Both the position numbers and the translations under genes were made by a program. Source: Mycoplasmopsis agassizii (GTDB lineage Bacteria > Bacillota_I > Bacilli_A > Mycoplasmatales > Metamycoplasmataceae). Taken from it: a stretch of 64,000 nucleotides of DNA. The stretch is from contig NZ_NQNY01000005.1 of NCBI RefSeq assembly GCF_002276225.1, positions 17,131 through 81,130 on the forward strand, read 5' to 3'. This document shows positions 44,412 through 54,157 of this stretch, piece by piece (the stretch's first letter is position 1; the number at the start of each line of letters is the position of its first letter). The notes under the pieces were generated by a model, which saw only the letters and a program-made list of their open reading frames with translations, was not told where the DNA came from and did no database searches.

Positions 44412-47045
44412 TTATTGTTTGCTTTGCTCTTTAGGATGCAAAGTTTCTAAAGGATTTGAAGTTACTCCTGCAAATAAATGATTAAAAATTTCATCATATT
44501 CTTTAACTGGAATGTAGGTTAATTCACTCTTAACTTCATCAGGTACTTCGATTAAATCTTTCTCATTATCATGGGGAATAAAGACAGTTTTTACACCGAA
44601 TTTATGAGCAGCAATTGATTTTTCTTTTAGTCCACCAATTGCTAAAACTTTACCACGTAAAGTGATTTCACCAGTCATTCCAACTGTTTGACTAACTGCT
44701 CTTCTAGTTACTGCACTAATGATTGCAGTTGTAAATGTTACACCAGCACTAGGTCCATCTTTTGGAATTGCTCCTGCAGGTACGTGAATGTGAATGTCAT
44801 AAGATTCTCATGAAAAGTCTTTAGGAATATTGAACTTTTCAGCGTTAGATCTGACATAAGAAAGGGCAGTTTGTGCTGATTCTTGCATCACATCTTTCAG
44901 GCGACCTGTTAAAGAAATTTTACCTTTACCAGGGTATAAATTAACCTCAATTTTTAAGGTGCTTCCTCCATAAGAAGTATAAGCTAAACCATTGATTGAA
45001 CCGATTTGAGGCTCTTTGTCGTTAACTTCATTACTAAAGCGATGTACACCTAATAATTCAAAAGCAACGTCTTCAGTGATCTCAAATTCTTCTTCATCTT
45101 TGATTTCAGAATTTAATAACTTAACAACAATTTTACGAGCTACCTTATCAAGAATTCTTCTTAAATTACGTACACCAGCTTCTAAGGTATAGTGGTTGAT
45201 AATGTATTTTAAAACATCGTCAGAGATTTTAAAATGACGTTCTTCTAAAGAAGCATCTGCTCTGACTTTATCAATTAAGTAATTACGGGCAATTTGTACT
45301 TTTTCTAAAATTGTGTAACTACTTAAATTAATGATCTCCACACGGTCTAATAAAGGTGCAGGGATATCTTCATAGTAATTAGCAGTTGCGATAAAAATAA
45401 CTTTTGATAAGTCATATTCATGTTCTAGATAGTGATCTTGAAATTTGTGGTTTTGTTCTGGATCTAAAACCTCAAGCATTGCTGCAGAAGCATCTCCACG
45501 GTTAGCTTGTGCTTGTGAAGTCATCTTGTCAATTTCATCTAATAAAATGATTGGGTTAGATACTTTTGCACGCTTAATAGCAGCAATAATTTTTCCAGGA
45601 AGAGCTCCGACATAGGTTCTTCTGTGTCCTCTAATTTCTGATTCATCTTTAATTCCCCCTAGAGAAATTTTGACAAACTTTTTACCTAGAGCTTCTGCAA
45701 CTGATTTTGCTAAAGAAGTTTTTCCTGTACCAGGAGGCCCTACTAAGGTCAAAATAGGTACGTTATTGAAGCTTTTACGCTCATAATCATCTTCATTTTC
45801 TTCAAAAAGTTCTAAATCAACATTATGAGTATCATCAATTTTTAAGAATTTTTTGCTTTTGTCATGTTTTTTATTGTTGTTGATTAGAATTGCAATATAT
45901 TCTAAAACACGTTCCTTAACTTCTTTAAGACCATAGTGACCTTTATCTAAAATGTCTTTAGTTTTGGCAATATCTAGATCATCAACTAAAACTTTTCTTC
46001 AAGGTAATTCTTTTAATAAGTCGATGTAGTTACGTGAAATATTAGCATCAGGACTTGAAGACATCATTCCTTTTAACTTAGACTTTTCGTTAGCGATTAA
46101 CTTAATAATTGAACGTGGATAACGGTTTTTCTTAACGTTTTTATCATCGTTTTCAACATTAGGTTCTTTGTCTTCGTTTTCTTCTTTATCTTCAGAATAT
46201 TCTTCAAAAATACTATCTTCATCACTATTTTCTTCGCCTAATTCGTTGCGAATTGCTTTTAGTTTTTCTCTAAGTAAGAATTCTCTTTGCTGTTTATTTA
46301 AAGTGTTTTTTAAACGTTTTTCGATGTCGTTTTCAACTTCACTTTCATGTACTTTTGAAGTTACTAATAAGATCAAGCGATCAGCTTGTTCAACTCAGTC
46401 AAGATATGAATTATATTTTCTAACTCAATCATCATCTGGTTTTAAAACATCAACAAAATAACTAGAAACTAGAATCGGATTTAAAAAACTAGTGTAGTCT
46501 TCTAAGTCATTTGAATTTTCAAGAGGTTGAAATCAAACATCAATATTTTCAAAGTCAATGGCTTTTTTATCTTTAAAACGTTTTTGTAACTTTGAAAATT
46601 TCAGTCTTAAATTAGGATCAATTTTAACATCTTTATCTTCAGTTCAGTTAATCAAACTTTTTAAAATTGCTTTAGCTTTTGCAGCATCTGAAACATTAAT
46701 GTTGAAATCTTGGATTTCAACCATTGTTTTATGTTTGGTGTTAGATTCATCAACAAATAAATTAACAATTGAAACACGTTTAAATGGTAAAACTGTGATC
46801 TTAAAAATTCCTTCTTCTTCTTTACTTGAAATGATTTTACTTAAGAATCCCACTTTGTGTAAATCACTCACTGTTTCAACAACATCGTTATCACTTTGGA
46901 TTTGTGAAGCAAGTACAATTTCGTTATTGTAATTATTTTGTGCAAGTCTTAGGGCACTAATACTTGCAGGTCTACCGACTTGAAATTCAAGTTCAACAAA
47001 TTGTAAAAGTAATAAGCCTCTGGTGGCTATAACTGGTTTAATCAT
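44412..47045 (-). CDS. lon: ATP-dependent protease Lon
   Basis: Degrades misfolded and regulatory proteins; in mycoplasmas a main cytosolic protease. 877 aa: N-terminal substrate domain, an acidic inserted linker (about residues 260-300), AAA+ with Walker A GPPGTGKT (about 435-442) and Walker B LLDEIDKM, and the C-terminal Ser-Lys protease domain with DGPSAG (catalytic Ser, about residue 764) and the Lys in GLKEKSIAA (about 807). Start ATG 47043-47045 with AAGGAGA upstream. A CIRCE operator lies 42 nt upstream, so it should belong to the HrcA heat-shock regulon. Confidence 0.97.
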
Positions 47046-47086
47046 AAGTCTCCTTAATATGAAATTTCTTTATAATATAAATAATA

Positions 47087-47113
47087 TTAGCACTTTAAGA
47101 GGCAGAGTGCTAA
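47087..47113. promoter_or_regulatory. CIRCE operator (HrcA-binding) upstream of lon
   Basis: TTAGCACTT, a 9-nt spacer, then GAGTGCTAA: eight of nine positions pair as in the CIRCE consensus TTAGCACTC-N9-GAGTGCTAA. It overlaps the A+T-rich promoter region of lon (TATATT/TATAAT-like boxes at 47071-47080 on the minus strand), so HrcA binding would block transcription until heat stress. Confidence 0.92.
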
Positions 47114-47204
47114 TATTATTTAAATATTTTTTTAATTTCTAAATTAGTTAAATAAAATCACTAGTGATTTTATCTTATTATGACCTTTTTTTGCAATAAT
47201 CTTT

Positions 47205-48206
47205 TTAAAAAGATCAGTCAAAAGAGTTAGAAACTGGGTCTGTTTTTTTACTTAAAACTGCTAAAGGCAGTTGTTTTGGTTTTTTAACAACTTCTTTTGT
47301 TAAGTAAATGCTTTGGTCTAAGCCAAAGTATTTGTAAGATTTACTATAGAAAATAATAAATCCAACAGTAACAACACCAACAATTGAAAATTGAATTGTG
47401 TTAAAAGCTGTATATAAAGCGTATGAACCATTGATGTATTCAGGAATTCCAAAGAAGAATGTTGAAAATCCTTGAAGTGCGTATAGGTTTGCCATGTTTG
47501 AGTAAGTAGCAGGACCTTGAAGCATTCCAAATAATGAAAAATAAAGTGGGTTAAATAAGAATGTATTCAAGGTTGAAATTGCTACAGTTGTTAATGCTAA
47601 AGCAGCAATTATGTAAGTTACTTGTCATTTTAATGGTACGTGCACGATTCTTCTATTTGAATCGCTGATTTTAATCTTACGTGATAAAACTAGATGAAAA
47701 TTAGCTAGTAAGTAATAAACTGTAGTTGCAATTAAGAAAGTTATTAATAAAATAACATGTCCTAAAATTCCAACATGGCTATAGCCAGCACCTCCCGTAA
47801 ATGCTGGAACAATTGCAAACTTTAAAATAATTAAAGTTAATGCATATTGATATCCTGCAACCATTAAGGTTGCTAGGATAAATACAAGTGAAACATCGAT
47901 TTTTAAAAATGTAAAAATTCCACTTAAATGAGCAATTCATGAAAACAGTAAAACTAGTGCAAACATCATCCCTGTGATGGCGATTTTTTTAGTTAAAAGA
48001 ATTCTTTTATATTCTTTAGTTGATTTTCTTTCAGTAAAAAATCTTAAAAGCGCAGGGCTTTTTGATTGATTTTTTGCTGAAACTGTTTGTAGTTGTGTGC
48101 TTGAATCAAAGCGCACTCCATTAAGTTTTTGGTTATAGTGATTGTAGTTTAGTGTTGCTTCAATCTCTTCCTTAATGGTTGTAGTTTCTCTCTCTTTATT
48201 AAACAT
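47205..48206 (-). CDS. Membrane protein, probable ECF transporter S component
   Basis: 333 aa. Residues 1-75 are a soluble, Lys/Thr/Asn-rich N-terminal extension. About six membrane helices follow, starting KKIAITGMMFALVLLF; the segment LKIDVSLVFILATLMV and the Gly-rich GGAGYSHVGILGHVI loop match the layout of ECF substrate-binding (S) subunits of the RibU type. Substrate cannot be read from sequence. Stop at 47205 after two UGA-Trp near the C-terminus. A TTGACA-17 nt-TATTTT promoter lies upstream. ECF A/T components are not in this window. Confidence 0.7.
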
Positions 48207-48243
48207 GTTTCTATTATTAATAAATATTAAAATAATTTGTTTA

Positions 48244-48272
48244 AAAATATTTTTTTAAATTTTTTTTGTCAA
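48244..48272 (-). promoter_or_regulatory. Promoter for the ECF S-component-like gene
   Basis: On the minus strand a perfect TTGACA -35 (48267-48272) is followed 17 nt later by TATTTT (48244-48249), about 40 nt upstream of the ATG. One of the few consensus -35 boxes in the window. Confidence 0.55.
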
Positions 48273-48393
48273 AATTATTTTTTTGTTGTAAAAGCCTTTT
48301 TACAACTTTATTTAATTAAAGTAGTTAAATAATTAAGCAGTTATTACTATCTAAGTAGGCTTTTAGCTATTTTAATAATAAGTAAAAGCATGA

Positions 48394-48437
48394 AAAAAAC
48401 TTCAAAAGAAAATAAAAATTATTTTTTTGAAGTTTTA
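48394..48437 (-). terminator. Terminator overlapping the lepA stop codon
   Basis: On the minus strand, AAAACTTCAAAA and TTTTGAAGTTTTTTT form an 11-12 bp stem around a 14-nt loop. The 5' arm encodes the last codons of LepA and the stop lies in the stem/loop, so coding and termination share sequence. Confidence 0.7.
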
Positions 48438-50224
48438 TTGTCTTGGTTGTTTTTTAAAACTGATAAGAAAGCTTCTTGAGGGATTTCCACTTTACCAATT
48501 GCTTTCATACGTTTTTTACCAGCTTTTTGTTTTTCTAGTAATTTCATGCGCCGCGTCACATCACCACCATATAATTTAGCAGTAACATCTTTACGATAAG
48601 CCTTGATAGTTTCGCGTGCAATAACTTTAGCACCAATGACTGCTTGCACAGGAATTTCAAAACTTTGTCTTGGAATTACTTCTTTTAGTTTTTCAACTAA
48701 AATACGTGATTTTTCATAAGAAAATTCATGGTGCGAGATGAAAGAAAAAGCATCAACTTTTTCTTTATTTAATAAGATTTCAACTTTTTCTAGTTTATTT
48801 TCTAAATAGCCAATCATGTTGTAATCAAATGATGCATAGCCTCTTGTAACAGATTTAAGCCTGTCAAAAAAGTCAAGAATAATTTCGGCTAAAGGCATTT
48901 CATAGATCACAGTTACTCTTTTTTCATGGTATTCAATGTTGATATATTTACCTCTTTTTGAGTTACATAGTTCCATGACTGAGCCGATATATTCTTCAGT
49001 AACTAAAATTGAAGCCTGAATGTAAGGCTCTTCAATTTTAGAAATATAATTTGCTTCAGGAAATTCTGCAGGGTTAGATAAATATTCAACATCACCATTA
49101 CTTCTAGTTAATTTATAAGTAACACTAGGACTAGTTGCAATGATTGAAACGTTGAATTCTCGCTGCAATCTTTCTTGTAAAACTTCCATGTGTAAAAGAC
49201 CTAAAAAACCAACTCGAAAACCAAAACCTAGGGCTTTTGAAGATTCTTGTTCTCAAGTGATACTGCTATCACTTAGAGAAATTTTTTCTAATGACTCTTT
49301 TAAAATCGGGTAATCCTTACCATCGATAGGATAAAATCCTGTAAAAACGACTGCTTTCATCTTTTTATAACCTGGAAGCATTGTCTTGGTAGGCTTTGCT
49401 TTTAAAGTGATCGTATCACCAACAGCCACTTCTTTTGCATCACGAATTGAAGCAGCAATTCAACCTACTTCACCAGCTTCTAGATACTCTTTTTTAACTT
49501 CAGTTGGCGTTTTTACCCCTAATTCAGTCACATGATATTCTTTATTATTAGACATAAAAATAAAGGTGTCATTTAACTTAATTTTACCTTCAAAAATTCT
49601 CACTAATAAGACAACACCACGATAAGGATCAAAATAAGAATCAAAAATTAAGGCTTTTAAAGGCAAGTTATCATCAGCATTTTGTGGAGCTGGAATTTTT
49701 TCAATTACAGCTTCTAAAACAGCTTCAATATTAATATTATTTTTTGCAGAAATTAAAATTGCTTTATCAGCACTAATACCGATCACTGATTCAATATCTT
49801 GTTTCACTCTTTCTACATCTGCACTAGGTAGGTCAATTTTATTAATTACAGGAATAATTTCTAAGTTATTTTCAATTGCTAAATAAACATTAGCCAAGGT
49901 TTGTGCTTCAATACCTTGGCTTGCATCAACTATTAATAAAGCACCTTCCGAAGCTGCTAAAGAACGAGAAACTTCATAAGTAAAATCAACATGACCAGGA
50001 GTATCGATTAAATGAAAGGTGTAATCTTTATATTTAATCTGAGCAGCATTTAACTTAATAGTAATACCACGTTCTCTTTCAATATCCATGCTGTCTAGAT
50101 GTTGTGCTTGCAATAATCTTTTTTCAACTGTTGAAGTGATTTCTAAAATTCTGTCTGCTAAAGTGCTCTTGCCATGATCAATATGAGCGATGATTGAAAA
50201 ATTTCTAATTTTTGATTTATCCAT
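48419..50224 (-). CDS. lepA: Elongation factor 4 (LepA)
   Basis: Ribosome-associated GTPase (back-translocation/initiation factor). The 601-aa length is normal. G1 [10 protein letters not shown]2/RGITIK, G3 DTPGH, G4 NKIDLP and G5 SAKN are intact in the first 140 residues. The C-terminal LepA-specific domain has [18 protein letters not shown] and [14 protein letters not shown] segments near the end. ATG at 50222-50224 with a TATAAT (50235-50240) only 10 nt upstream, so the message is nearly leaderless. Confidence 0.97.
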
Positions 50225-50234
50225 ATGTTTTTTA

Positions 50235-50240
50235 ATTATA
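50235..50240 (-). promoter_or_regulatory. -10 box of lepA
   Basis: TATAAT on the minus strand, 10 nt before the lepA ATG. The predicted leader is about 3-4 nt and there is no Shine-Dalgarno. Confidence 0.5.
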
Positions 50241-50344
50241 AATTAAGAGAGCAAAAAAGCCTGAGTTTTGTTATAAATATTCTGATGAAATTTTTTCAAG
50301 AAAATAGCAGGCTTTAAAGAAATAACTTAATAGTTTAAGAAAGT

Positions 50345-50417
50345 AAAAAAGAGTCGTTTCAGACTCTTTTTTTCCTGAACGCCTGCGCACATGTTCAACC
50401 AATATCTACCTAAAAAC
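50345..50417 (-). ncRNA. Candidate small RNA (about 73 nt) divergent from apt
   Basis: Minus-strand reading shows a TATTAT box (50425-50430), then a G-rich unit GGTAGATATTGG, a hairpin TGAAC/GTTCA (50376-50397) with loop TGTGCGCAGG inside, and a terminator hairpin GAGTC/GACTC with a T tract (50351-50366). C+G is far above the surrounding intergenic DNA, as in a structured RNA. I tested it for SRP RNA: the diagnostic GGAAGGAAGC-type loop is not present. Identity unknown; the terminator could instead serve a plus-strand RNA starting near 50250. Confidence 0.35.
50351..50373. terminator. Bidirectional hairpin between lepA and apt
   Basis: AAAAAAGAGTC, six-base loop, GACTCTTTTTTT. It is not at the end of any protein gene (lepA and apt point away from it), which implies an RNA transcript ending here. 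Confidence 0.7.
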
Positions 50418-50446
50418 TTGCTTCATAATATTTTAAAAAATATTAT
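50418..50446 (+). promoter_or_regulatory. Promoter of apt, predicted leaderless
   Basis: TTGCTT (-35, 50418-50423), 17-nt spacer, TATTAT (-10, 50441-50446), then 6 nt to the ATG at 50453. Spacing is ideal and transcription would start at the ATG. The -10 lies in a perfect inverted repeat (CATAATATT...AATATTATG), so a -10 is also offered to the opposite strand. Confidence 0.65.
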
Positions 50447-50452
50447 GATTTT

Positions 50453-50986
50453 ATGGATTTAAAAGCATATAATTTCAAAGAAATGCAATTAATTAAATAT
50501 ATCAAAGATGTGAAAGACTTTCCCTCGAAAGGGATAGTCTTTAAAGACATCTCACCATTATTAGCTAATGGTGAAGCACTAAACTATACAATTACTACAA
50601 TGGCTGACTTAGCTAAAGAAGCAGATATTATCGTAGGTCCTGATGCACGTGGATTTTTATTCGGCACTCCAGTTGCTGCTTTTTTAAAAAAACCTTTTAT
50701 CATGGTTCGTAAAGCAGGTAAATTACCTGGAGAAGTAATTACAAGAAAATATGCTCTAGAATATGGAAAAAATATTCTAGAGATTCAAAAAGGTTATGTT
50801 CAAAAAGGACAAAAAGCAATTATTATTGATGATGTTCTAGCCACTGGTGGAACTTTAAATGCGATTGTCGATTTACTTGAATCACAAGGCGTAGAAGTGA
50901 TTAAAATCATTGTTTTAATGGAACTAACTTTTCTAGATGGTAAAAATAATTTAAAACCTGAAGTTGAAGCATTAATCAAGGTTTAA
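50453..50986 (+). CDS. apt: Adenine phosphoribosyltransferase
   Basis: Salvages adenine to AMP using PRPP, essential in purine-auxotrophic mycoplasmas. 177 aa; FPSKGIVFKDI near residue 23 and the PRPP loop IIIDDVLATGGT near residue 122 are both canonical. The ATG lies 6 nt after a -10 box. Monocistronic, ending at the hairpin shared with convergent pgk. Confidence 0.96.
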   Translation: MDLKAYNFKEMQLIKYIKDVKDFPSKGIVFKDISPLLANGEALNYTITTMADLAKEADIIVGPDARGFLFGTPVAAFLKKPFIMVRKAGKLPGEVITRKYALEYGKNILEIQKGYVQKGQKAIIIDDVLATGGTLNAIVDLLESQGVEVIKIIVLMELTFLDGKNNLKPEVEALIKV

Positions 50987-51025
50987 CTAAAAAATAAAAA
51001 AACAAATTAAAAAGATAAAGGAATC

Positions 51026-51050
51026 AAAAAAAGGGCGTTTTACCCTTTTT
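51026..51050. terminator. Shared terminator of apt and pgk
   Basis: AAAAAAAGGG / CCCTTTTT stem with a 7-nt loop. It can act on both strands; the pgk stop codon (51040-51042) lies in the loop, so as for lepA the terminator overlaps the coding end. Confidence 0.7.
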
Positions 51051-53232
51051 CTTTAATCTTTTTTTGTGATTTGATTGAATTATTTTTACCGAATAAACGT
51101 TTTCAGAATCCAACTTTTTTAACTGGTGCTTCTTCTTGAGTTGTATCATTATCGATTTCAATGTCATCGAATAATGATTCTGTAGAATCACCTGTGTATT
51201 CTTGGGTGCTGGTTTCAATAAATTCTTCTAATTCAGATGAACCTTCAAGATTTTCTTGTTCATCAAGTGAATCATTAAATAATTGATCTGTTTCATCAAG
51301 TACTTCTTCACGAAGTGGGTCATAACCGTGCTCTTGTTCATGATTTTCATGATCGTGATCATGTTCTTCATGGCTATGCTCATGATGTTCATGATCTTGT
51401 TCTTCGTGATGATGAGCATGCTCATCTGTATCAACTAATAATTCATCAGTTTCTTCAAGCACAGGAAGTTCATTTGTTGCTTTTAGTTCAGTTTCTTCTG
51501 TAACATCTTCAAAGAAGTGCTCAAAAGTTTCTGATTCTGTATCTGCTTCAAATAAGTTATCTTCACTTGTGTTAAAGAATTCATCAATTGAATCTTCAGA
51601 AACAACAATGTTTTCTTCAGGATGATCTTCAATTACTAATTCTTCAACAACTTCTTCTTTAGGAGCATCTTCACTCATTAAGTTTGTGATTTCTAAATCA
51701 CGTAGTAATGATTCTTTTAATTCAGTTGTTGGAATGTCTGATAAGTCTTTATTAAGAACTACTTCATTTGAAGGTTGAACTGGCATAGGAGCAGTTTCTT
51801 CAACAAATACTTCTTCTTTAACTTCAACTTCAGGTTCAACTTGTGGTAAACTCATTACTTCTAAATCAGCAAATAAGTTTTCATCAGTCATAGCAATGGT
51901 TGAATCATCACCTAGTTTTGAAGTATATTCATCAATACTTGCTTCTTCACTGCTTTGTTCTTCTTCAAAAATTTGTTGCTCTTCAACAACATGTTTTCTT
52001 GAGTAAGCATCTAGATCTTGAATTGCTTCAATTCCTACCAATGGTTTACCTTCAATAAATTCAATTGAGGCTCCACCACCTGTTGAAATGTGGCTGAAGT
52101 ATTTTTCAGCATCTAAACTTTCAATAGCAGCAACAGAATCTCCTCCACCTACTACTGAGAAAGTATTTTTAAGAGTTGAAATTGCATTAACAACTGTTTG
52201 AGTTCCAACTTTGTAATTTGAAAACTCAGTTACTCCCATAGGTCCATTTCAAAATACTGTTCTTGCAGCTTCGATACCTAATTCTTGATCACCATTTAGA
52301 TATTTAGTAATTAATTTACCTGTTTCAGGTCCAATATCTAAAGCCATAAAAGTTGTTGGAATTTCAATTGGGTTATCAAAGTTATATTGAGGTTGTTTGT
52401 CTTCAAATGATTTTGCTAGAGCATGGTCAATTGGTAAAACAATTTTACCTTGATTATTCAATAAGAATTCACGAGCAAATTCAACTTGGTCTTCTTCAAC
52501 CATTGAATTTCCTACACCAATATTTTGTGCTTTCATGAAGGTATAAGCCATTGCTCCACCGATGATTAATTTATCAACGTTATCAATTAAACTTTTTAAA
52601 ACTAGAATTTTATCACTAACTTTTGCACCACCAATAATTGCTACAAAAGGTCTTTGAGGTTGTCCTAGAACTTCGCTTAAGTTAACAATTTCTTTTTTAA
52701 TTAAGAAACCAACTGCACTTTCAGGAATGTAAGTTGCAATCCCTACGTTTGAAGCATGTGAACGGTGTGATGTACCAAAAGCATCATTGATGAAAACATC
52801 ACCTAATGATGCTCAGTATTTAGCTAATTCAGGATCGTTTTTACTTTCAGCTTTTTCATTTAGATCTTCAAAACGAGTATTTTCCATCAGGATAATTTCT
52901 CCGTCTTTCAATCTTTCAATCGCTGCTTCTAAGCGTTTTCCTCTAGTTTTATCAATGAAACGAATATCTTTTTGCAGTAAATCAGCAAGTGCTGTTGCAA
53001 CTGGTAATAAAGATTTTGTTTCTCTATCTTCTTTAGTTTTTACTCTTCCTAGGTGTGACATTAAAATAGCACGACCACCATTTTCAACAACATAATTAAT
53101 TGTTGGAATAGCTTCTTTAATTCTTTTTAAAGAGGTAATCTTTCCTGTTTTCTTGTCAATAGGAACATTTAAATCTAAACGAACGATAACTTTTTTACCA
53201 CTTAGACTTAAATCTGTAATAAATTTTTTCAT
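51040..53232 (-). CDS. pgk: Phosphoglycerate kinase with a 326-residue acidic, His-rich C-terminal extension
   Basis: Glycolytic kinase making ATP from 1,3-bisphosphoglycerate. Residues 1-404 are a complete [40 protein letters not shown], and [15 protein letters not shown] normally ends near LVGIEAI (residue 404), but the frame continues to 730 aa. The extension is very acidic (Glu/Asp/Ser/Thr), contains a His cluster at about residues 600-636 (14 His in about 32 residues, alternating with Glu/Asp), and ends in a basic amphipathic tail ([10 protein letters not shown]). No internal stop or start with an RBS separates it. Start ATG 53230-53232 with GAGGAATT upstream. Confidence 0.92.
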
Positions 53233-53245
53233 AATTCCTCTCGCA

Positions 53246-53285
53246 ACTTTTGCCCTTAAATTTATTCTGTAAGAATAGCAAAAGT
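53246..53285 (-). promoter_or_regulatory. Nested hairpin in the pgk 5' leader
   Basis: In pgk mRNA: ACTTTTGC, TATTCT, TAC loop, AGAATA, a 9-nt one-sided bulge, GCAAAAGT. This two-tier stem ends 13 nt before the pgk start codon, just ahead of the GAGG ribosome-binding site. It could stabilise the message or control its translation. Confidence 0.5.
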
Positions 53286-53306
53286 TTTGTTGTAATGTTT
53301 TCCATT

Positions 53307-53312
53307 ATTATA
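53307..53312 (-). promoter_or_regulatory. -10 box of pgk
   Basis: TATAAT on the minus strand, 74 nt upstream of the ATG, giving a leader of about 65 nt. This is one of the longer leaders in the window and contains the nested hairpin. Confidence 0.55.
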
Positions 53313-53664
53313 TAGAAAAATGAAACTAAAAAAATTTAAAAAAATCAAAAAACAGATTTTTAGATAATTAAAAAGATGATTTTAATTTTTTGACTAAAAA
53401 GTTACTTTGTCTTTAATTTTTTTTACAAAAAATGACTTTTTGCTATTTAAAATAAAAATAGAAAATAAAAAAGATGATTTTTAAAAAATTAAAATTTTGC
53501 AAAAAAGCCGTTTTTTCCTTTCTATTGTGAGAAAAAAATTCAGAATAATTCTTTAACAAGTTAACTCTATTAAAAAACAAAGATGCCTTTTATTTTTTCA
53601 ATTTACAAACTAAATTAAAAAATACTTATTAAGACAATATTTCAAAAACTAGTTAATTAATTTA

Positions 53665-53670
53665 TATAAT
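53665..53670 (+). promoter_or_regulatory. -10 box of ssrA
   Basis: TATAAT 9 nt before the tmRNA 5' end (GGGGGTGTAATGG). Confidence 0.6.
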
Positions 53671-53679
53671 AGAAATCAT

Positions 53680-54080
53680 GGGGGTGTAATGGTTTCGACA
53701 ACTATTTTAAACTTATTATTGCAGTAGTGTGGCAGACTATAATTGCTTCTAGGCGTTTCAGCAAACGGAAACGAAAAACAAGAAGACTTCGAATACAACG
53801 ACCTAATGATCGCTCAATCAAGTCAATACCAATCAAACCTAGCTTTTGCTTAGTTATTAGCAACTAGTCAGTTATTTAAAAGATTCATTTAAATAATCTG
53901 CAGTCTTTGAATCTCGAATTAATAATTAAGTCCGCTTATTAATTTTAAATTTAGGCTTCTTAAATAAATTACTTTTGTTATTGATAGTGTTTATTTAAGT
54001 ATTAAATCAGTAACTAAACTGTAGACATAGTAAGACCTTAAAATGGTTGGACCGGGGTTCGACTCCCCGCATCTCCACCA
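53680..54080 (+). ncRNA. ssrA: Transfer-messenger RNA (tmRNA)
   Basis: Rescues stalled ribosomes. It starts with the classic GGGGGTGTAATGGTTTCGAC and ends with the T-arm GGTTCGACTCCCCGC and an encoded CCA. The tag reading frame runs from GCA at 53761 to a TAG at 53851: 30 codons beginning A-N-G-N-E-K-Q-E and ending S-N-L-A-F-A. That is longer than the 10-aa Gram-negative type, but similar to other mycoplasma tags with an -AFA end. The 401-nt length is normal. Terminator follows directly. Confidence 0.97.
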
Positions 54081-54096
54081 TGACTAAATTAGACCT

Positions 54097-54127
54097 AATC
54101 TCTTTTTTATTAAAGAGATTTTTTTTA
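54097..54127 (+). terminator. Terminator of ssrA
   Basis: AATCTCTTT / AAAGAGATT nine-base stem with a 6-nt loop, followed by seven or more T. Confidence 0.9.
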
Positions 54128-54157
54128 TTTTCTAAATAAAAAAATTAAGAAATAAAT

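Larger units (their letters stand above)
53233..53679. other. 447-nt intergenic region: pgk leader and promoter, then featureless A+T-rich DNA
   Basis: 53233-53312 holds the pgk leader with a nested inverted repeat (GCAAAAGT/ACTTTTGC enclosing TATTCT/AGAATA) and its -10. From about 53320 to 53660 the sequence is homopolymer-rich A+T with no open frame, RNA signature or strong hairpin that I can support. The tmRNA -10 box lies at 53665-53670. Confidence 0.6.

Noticed and set aside
50345..50417. SRP (4.5S) RNA gene
   Set aside because: Size and position are tempting, but the conserved GGAAGGAAGC-type apical loop and AGCAG internal loop are missing.
51228..51503. Separate small His-rich gene antisense to or nested in the pgk tail
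   Set aside because: The nested frames have no ribosome-binding site and arise from the repetitive GAH/CAW codon pattern; the main frame continues from PGK.
53320..53660. Hidden small RNA or origin-like DnaA boxes in the long A+T-rich gap before ssrA
   Set aside because: The stretch is homopolymer-rich, with no TTATCCACA-like boxes, strong hairpins or promoter/terminator pairs.
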